Shown: positions 7,186 to 10,514 of the stretch, in pieces
How positions within the stretch are numbered: the first letter of the stretch is position 1
How the letters are laid out: every line of letters begins with the position of its first letter
NCBI GenBank assembly: GCA_031270755.1
Contig: JAISWV010000072.1
Location: 1 to 10,514 of the forward strand
DNA from: Synergistaceae bacterium
GTDB lineage: Bacteria > Synergistota > Synergistia > Synergistales > Aminobacteriaceae
Length of the DNA: 10,514 bases
Reading direction: 5' to 3'
Position numbers and translations under genes: made by a program
The notes under the pieces: model-generated
Database searches by the model: none
Told to the model about the DNA's origin: nothing
What the model saw: the letters and a program-made list of their open reading frames with translations, nothing else

Positions 7186-8144
7186 TGACGAGCGAGACAA
7201 AGCAGCCTTTGCTGGAAATTCGCGATCTCGTGAAACATTTTCCGGTGGGGACGGGGGTTGTCCACGCCGTGGACGGCGTTTCTTTTTCCATTCAAGAGGG
7301 CGAAACCCTGGGGTTGGTGGGCGAGTCCGGCTGCGGAAAATCCACGACGGGACGGGTCATCATCCGCCTGGCCGAGGCGACGTCGGGCTCCGTGCTCTAT
7401 CAAGGCAAAGACGTCCTCGCGTTGAAAAAGACGGAAATCACCTCTCTGCGCAAAGAAATGCAAATTATTTTTCAAGACCCCTTTTCGTCCCTGGACCCGC
7501 GCAAAACCGTCGGCGAGACCATAGGCAAACCCCTTTACATTCACAAGGTCGGAACGAGGCGGGAGCGGGAGGAGCGCGTCGATGACCTGATGGAACTCGT
7601 GGGCTTGAGCGCGAAGCTGTACAACAAATACCCCCACGAGCTGGACGGAGGACGCCGCCAGAGAGTGGGCATCGCGCGGGCCTTGGCGCTGTCGCCCCGC
7701 TTCATCGTCTGCGACGAGCCCGTTTCGGCGCTGGACGTGTCGATTCAGGCCCAGATCTTGAATCTGCTCGAAGAACTGCAGGATACCATGAAGCTGACGT
7801 ACCTTTTCGTCTCCCACGACCTGTCGGTCATCAAGCACCTGAGCAGCCGCATTGCCGTCATGTACCTGGGAAAGATCGTGGAGCTGTCTCCTTCTCTGGA
7901 CCTGTTCAAGAATACTTTGCACCCCTACTCTCAGGCCCTCTTGTCGGCGGTTCCCGTGGCGAAGCTCCATCGGTCCCGTGAGCGCATCATCCTCGCCGGC
8001 GGGGTGCCGAGCCCCATCGATCCCCCCTCCGGCTGCCGTTTCCACACGCGCTGCCGCCACAAGATGTCCATTTGCTCGGAGCGGGAACCTCGGCTCCTGG
8101 ACGCGGGCGGCGGGCACGCCGTGGCCTGTCATAAGGTGTCGTAA
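7185..8144 (+). CDS. dppF: Peptide ABC importer ATPase, DppF/OppF type
   Basis: Second ATPase of the importer, expected to form a heterodimer with DppD under the DppB-DppC channel. It has 319 residues. Walker A is GESGCGKS (47-54), the Q-loop Gln is 97, Walker B is FIVCDEP (173-179, catalytic Glu178), and the H-loop His is 211. The ABC signature reads LDGGR (153-157) instead of LSGGQ. To my knowledge this variant recurs in DppF-like proteins of anaerobes, so it need not mean loss of function. The C-terminal oligo_HPY domain has Cys284, Cys290, Cys297 and Cys315. The reading frame is open far upstream inside dppD, but ATG 7185 overlaps the dppD stop (TAATG), has AAAGGAA (7168-7174) 10 nt ahead, and gives the normal N-terminus, so it is the start. 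It is the last gene of the operon. Confidence 0.95.
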   Translation: MTSETKQPLLEIRDLVKHFPVGTGVVHAVDGVSFSIQEGETLGLVGESGCGKSTTGRVIIRLAEATSGSVLYQGKDVLALKKTEITSLRKEMQIIFQDPFSSLDPRKTVGETIGKPLYIHKVGTRREREERVDDLMELVGLSAKLYNKYPHELDGGRRQRVGIARALALSPRFIVCDEPVSALDVSIQAQILNLLEELQDTMKLTYLFVSHDLSVIKHLSSRIAVMYLGKIVELSPSLDLFKNTLHPYSQALLSAVPVAKLHRSRERIILAGGVPSPIDPPSGCRFHTRCRHKMSICSEREPRLLDAGGGHAVACHKVS

Positions 8145-8202
8145 ACTCGAAGGCATGGGGGGCTCGAGCCCCCCATAACGACCTATAGTTTGCAGTTTAC
8201 GA
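8139..8202. terminator. Nested inverted repeat between convergent genes, probable bidirectional terminator
   Basis: A perfect 22-bp palindrome (8155-8176, two 11-base arms meeting at CTCGAG) can fold as a 9-bp stem with a TCGA loop. Around it a second inverted repeat, TCGTAAACT (8139-8147) and AGTTTACGA (8194-8202), spans the gap and includes the dppF stop codon. The element lies where dppF (plus) and larA (minus) converge and could end both transcripts. No T-run follows on either strand, so termination would need a factor, or the element may only stabilise 3' ends. Confidence 0.6.
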
Positions 8203-8203
8203 T

Positions 8204-9505
8204 TTATTGGGGTTCGACGATGACGGAAACTCCATCCGGGATGACGGTGACGGAGGCGTCGTCTTTTCCCACGAGTTTCTCCGCCGCCGCCAGTGCCCCA
8301 TTGAGGGAGGCACCCGACGACGACAAAAATCCGGGAGCGGGGATCATGCCCAGGTGCTCGATCATCTCCGGCGGCACGGAGGCTGCCATGATCACCTTAT
8401 GTTTCAGCAGGATGCGCATGAAAATCTGTATTTGCCACTGGTCCGGCAGAGTCTCGCTGCGTCCGCGCGCGCAGATCGCTTTCATCACTTCCGCCGGAGA
8501 GCGGGTATCCTTGAAAGTATCGTAAAAGGCCGCGCCTCCGTGCCCGTCGCTGCACTCCGACGCCACGACGATCACCCCGCCGGGATTGATGCTGGCCTCC
8601 GCGCCCGTCATGCACTTGACGGCCTGGTAGATGTTCTGGTCGAGGGGGTAGCCGCCGTTCCCCGTAATGACGATGTCCGCCGGAACGGGTTTGACCCCGG
8701 CCAGCCCTTTCAAAAAGTCGCAGCCCCGGCGGTGCGCGGTGTCCGTATCGCCGGCAAAGGCCGCGATGATTTTTTTGTCCGAGTCCAAAACGACGTTCAG
8801 AATAAAAGCCAGTTTCGCGGCCCTGGCGGCAAAGATCATGTCTTCGTGGATGGGGTTGCCGTCGAGGACGCCGGTACGGGCGTGATCATGGGAGATGAAC
8901 TCCGCGCAGTGATTGGCGAGGACTGTTTGGTAACCCGCGATCCCCGGCAGGATTGCCTTGCGCCCTCCGCTGAACCCTGCGAAAAAGTGGGGTTCGATGA
9001 AGCCCTCGGCGACCAGAAGGTCGCAGTCCACCGCCAGCCGGTCGATCACCAGATCGCCCCCCGAGGGCAGAGTTCCCAGCGAGACGAGGTTCGCGTCGTC
9101 GCGGCAGTCGTGTACGATAATTTTTTCTCTGGAAGCGATCTCCGCTCCAAAACGAGCGATGATTTCATCCTTTGTCATGTCGCGGTGCATTCCTGTGGCA
9201 ACCAAGATCGTGATGTCCGCCTCCGGGTTGCCCGCGCGTATTTCTCTCGACAGAATGGGCATGGTGACGGCGCTGGGGACGGGGCGCGTGTGGTCACTGG
9301 TGATGACGACGACACGGCGTTTTCCCTTTGCCAGCTCCCGCAGAGGGGGAGAATCCACCGGCGTTCTCAGCGCCTCGCGTACCAGATCGGCCTCTCCCGC
9401 CGCCGCCTTGTAGTCGTGCGCGTGGGAATAAAGAACGCCTCGGACCCGCGCGTCGGGAATCTCGCAAATAACGGTGGTCTTTCCATATGGAATGCCGACT
9501 TTCAT
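8204..9505 (-). CDS. larA: LarA-family nickel-pincer lactate (2-hydroxy acid) racemase
   Basis: Cytoplasmic racemase/epimerase that inverts a 2-hydroxy acid by hydride transfer to a nickel-pincer nucleotide. Lactate is the best-known substrate; LarA homologues also use other hydroxy acids. It has 433 residues. Motifs in order: SDHTRPVPS (70-78), ATGMHR (103-108), EPHFFAGFSGGRKAILPG (171-188), NHC (198-200), YPLDQNIYQAVK (286-297) and DQWQ (355-358). Recalled Lactobacillus plantarum LarA residues Arg75, His108, His174, Lys184 (cofactor attachment), His200 (Ni ligand), Gln295, Lys298 and Trp358 correspond here to R74, H107, H173, K183, H199, Q294, K297 and W357, a constant shift of one. The start at 9505 is set by AGGGAG (9517-9512) 6 nt upstream and by this family-fitting N-terminus (MKVGIPYG). 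An in-frame ATG at 9547 (TAATG with the gntR stop) would add 14 residues. It follows gntR by 41 bp in one operon. No cofactor genes (larB, larC, larE) are visible; they must be elsewhere if the enzyme is active. Confidence 0.9.
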   Translation of the reverse strand: MKVGIPYGKTTVICEIPDARVRGVLYSHAHDYKAAAGEADLVREALRTPVDSPPLRELAKGKRRVVVITSDHTRPVPSAVTMPILSREIRAGNPEADITILVATGMHRDMTKDEIIARFGAEIASREKIIVHDCRDDANLVSLGTLPSGGDLVIDRLAVDCDLLVAEGFIEPHFFAGFSGGRKAILPGIAGYQTVLANHCAEFISHDHARTGVLDGNPIHEDMIFAARAAKLAFILNVVLDSDKKIIAAFAGDTDTAHRRGCDFLKGLAGVKPVPADIVITGNGGYPLDQNIYQAVKCMTGAEASINPGGVIVVASECSDGHGGAAFYDTFKDTRSPAEVMKAICARGRSETLPDQWQIQIFMRILLKHKVIMAASVPPEMIEHLGMIPAPGFLSSSGASLNGALAAAEKLVGKDDASVTVIPDGVSVIVEPQ

Positions 9506-9546
9506 CTTGTTCTCCCTTCGATTTACGCAGTCATAGTAAACGGTCA

Positions 9547-10254
9547 TTATCTTTCCCGCGCTTCGCGTCCATTGTCTTCCGCAAACAGCGTATCCTGGTT
9601 CGAGGCGTCCGCAACGTCTTTCAGATGCTCTTTCATAGCCCTGCCGGCCCCTTCGGCATCACGAGCCTTCATGCAGGCAAGGATTTTTTTGTGAAAGTCA
9701 TACGCCCGCCGAATGGCGCCAGGAAGTTTCTGAACGTAAAGCTGCTGGACCAGCATAACGTCTTGCAGCGTTTGCATCATAAAAACAAGAGCTTGATTGC
9801 GCGCAAACGCGTTGATTCTCATATGAAACTCCATATCGAGGACGGAAAATCCATAAAAATCAAGTATCGCGACTCTGCTCTCCATTGCCTCGACCAGGCG
9901 TTGGAGCTCGTCGCAATCCTCGGGTAACAGGCGTTCCGTTGCCAGTATGGCGGCTCCCGGCTCGATGATCTCGCGTGCTTCGATGATCTCGCGGTTCGAC
10001 GTGAGGCGCTCGCTGACAAAAGTTCCCCTGCCGTGAACGCAACGGACCACGCCGCGGTAAGAGAGTTCCTTCAATGCCTCGCGCAGAGACGTTCTGCTGA
10101 CCTTGAGCTGAGCGGCCAAAACATCTTGAGGCGGCAGCTTGTCGCCCTGTTTCAGTTCTCCCCTGCGAACCAGGTCCAAGATCGCCTCGATGATCGGCGT
10201 CGTGAGGGCAACGGGGCCGTTGGGTATCGCCTTGAAAAACAATCCCTCAGACAC
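9547..10254 (-). CDS. FadR-type GntR transcriptional regulator (FCD domain)
   Basis: DNA-binding regulator of 235 residues. The N-terminal winged helix-turn-helix (about 16-80) shows the GntR pattern: G-x-KLPPQDVLAAQLKVSR, then SLREALKEL and GRGTFV. The C-terminal all-helical FCD domain (about 85-215) has the putative metal-binding set Asp140, His144, His188 and His210, with family-like spacing. FCD regulators usually sense organic acids or metals, and the larA gene 41 bp downstream points to a hydroxy acid such as lactate (inference). The start is GTG 10254: GGGGGGAG (10270-10263) is 8 nt ahead of it. The longer GTG 10263 lies inside that ribosome-binding site and is unlikely. A strong promoter and direct repeats lie just upstream, suggesting autoregulation. 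The exact ligand and whether it represses or activates are not readable here. Confidence 0.9.
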   Translation of the reverse strand: MSEGLFFKAIPNGPVALTTPIIEAILDLVRRGELKQGDKLPPQDVLAAQLKVSRTSLREALKELSYRGVVRCVHGRGTFVSERLTSNREIIEAREIIEPGAAILATERLLPEDCDELQRLVEAMESRVAILDFYGFSVLDMEFHMRINAFARNQALVFMMQTLQDVMLVQQLYVQKLPGAIRRAYDFHKKILACMKARDAEGAGRAMKEHLKDVADASNQDTLFAEDNGREARER

Positions 10255-10284
10255 TGCCGCCACTCCCCCCTGACTTTAGAACCC

Positions 10285-10326
10285 GAAGTACGAAAGATAA
10301 GTATGAAGGATATGAAGTATGAAGAT
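10285..10326. repeat. Three ~13-bp direct repeats over the gntR-larA promoter start region, candidate operator
   Basis: On the plus strand AAGTACGAAAGAT (10286-10298) and AAGTATGAAGGAT (10299-10311) are directly adjacent; AAGTATGAAGAT follows at 10315-10326 after three bases. Copies differ at one or two positions. They lie between the -10 box and the gntR ribosome-binding site on the minus strand, over the predicted transcription start. That is where a repressor would block the promoter. FadR-type sites are usually short palindromes, so operator function is inference. Confidence 0.6.
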
Positions 10327-10353
10327 GCTACCATTCCCGTCAGGGCGTGTCAA
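10325..10353 (-). promoter_or_regulatory. Sigma-70 promoter for the gntR-larA operon
   Basis: On the minus strand a perfect TTGACA (-35, 10353-10348) is followed after exactly 17 bp by TAGCAT (-10, 10330-10325; 4 of 6 consensus). Start of transcription is expected near 10318, giving a leader of about 65 nt before GTG 10254. This is the best promoter match I found in the window. Confidence 0.7.
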
Positions 10354-10386
10354 GAACAAGTCCAATCGAGGCAAGGACCCGAATAG

Positions 10387-10514
10387 CGGGGGAGACAGTT
10401 GTGCTGGGCCCATATACTGAGAGATTTCAAGGCGATGATAGAATCAGGAGCGGATGGAGAAGCGATAGGGACAGCGTTGAGAAAAGAGGCGAACGCGATG
10501 TTCCGTCTTTGGCA
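10387..10514 (+). pseudogene. 5'-truncated IS66-family transposase fragment, continues past the window
   Basis: The frame beginning at 10387, directly after an in-frame TAG (10384-10386), encodes RGRQLCWAHILRDF and then a helical stretch ending MFRLW at the window edge. CWAH-x-x-RDF, followed by 28 residues to a final Trp, matches the order and spacing I recall in IS66-type transposases (CWAHLLRDF...FxxW). The N-terminal part of the transposase is absent: no matching codons appear in any frame upstream, where the gntR promoter begins instead. So this is a decayed or deleted element, or one whose 5' part was replaced. The 3' extent is unknown. Family assignment rests on motif memory, not a search. 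Confidence 0.75.

Noticed and set aside
8207..9694. 495-residue open frame on the plus strand opposite larA
   Set aside because: Lies antisense to a gene with a complete catalytic set and shows no domain of its own; shadow frame.
2632..10254. A single functional cluster joining peptide importer and racemase
   Set aside because: The two units are convergent with a terminator-like element between them, so co-transcription is excluded and a shared pathway cannot be shown from sequence.
10033..10386. 117-residue plus-strand frame ending at the transposase remnant
   Set aside because: It runs antisense through gntR and across the promoter repeats, with no ribosome-binding site or homology; it ends at the TAG before the IS66 fragment and is in the same frame by chance.

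Overview
The window most likely comes from a member of the Synergistota, a group of anaerobic, Gram-negative-type amino-acid and peptide fermenters. The main evidence is the C-terminus of the first protein, which is a glycine-rich spacer, a Gly-Gly-Cys motif, a short hydrophobic helix and a basic tail. This is the layout of the Synergist-CTERM sorting signal, known only from that phylum. A complete family-5 peptide ABC importer fits the lifestyle. The DNA is fairly GC-rich, starts include ATG and GTG, and most genes carry purine-rich ribosome-binding sites.

Layout. (1) 1-2351, plus strand: the 3' part of a large exported protein with Pmp-like beta-helix repeats, a choice-of-anchor-Q-like segment, an Ig-like BIG2 domain, an unrecognised ~220-residue domain and the CTERM signal. 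(2) 2352-2631: spacer with a start-less 45-codon open stretch and a weak candidate promoter. (3) 2632-8144, plus strand: a five-gene importer operon in the order binding protein, two permeases, two ATPases. Only the spacer after the binding-protein gene is long (154 bp) and it carries a terminator-like hairpin; the other junctions are +19 bp, +13 bp and a 1-bp overlap. (4) 8139-8202: a perfect 22-bp palindrome nested in a 9-bp inverted repeat between convergent genes. (5) 8204-10254, minus strand: a FadR-type GntR regulator followed 41 bp later by a LarA-family nickel-pincer racemase that retains every catalytic residue. A TTGACA-17-TAGCAT promoter and three ~13-bp direct repeats lie in front of the regulator. 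(6) 10387-10514, plus strand: a 5'-truncated IS66-family transposase fragment running off the window.

How the genes work together. The importer should bring peptides or similar solutes into a peptide- or amino-acid-fermenting cell. The regulator and racemase form a separate unit, likely for interconverting or using a 2-hydroxy acid such as lactate, with the regulator probably sensing an organic acid and controlling its own promoter. The two units converge, so any metabolic link is inference. Most of the window is conventional. The most unusual items are the Pmp-like/CTERM protein with its unassigned domain, the repeat array on the gntR promoter, the transposase remnant just behind that promoter, and the 12-bp start-codon duplication in the first ATPase gene.
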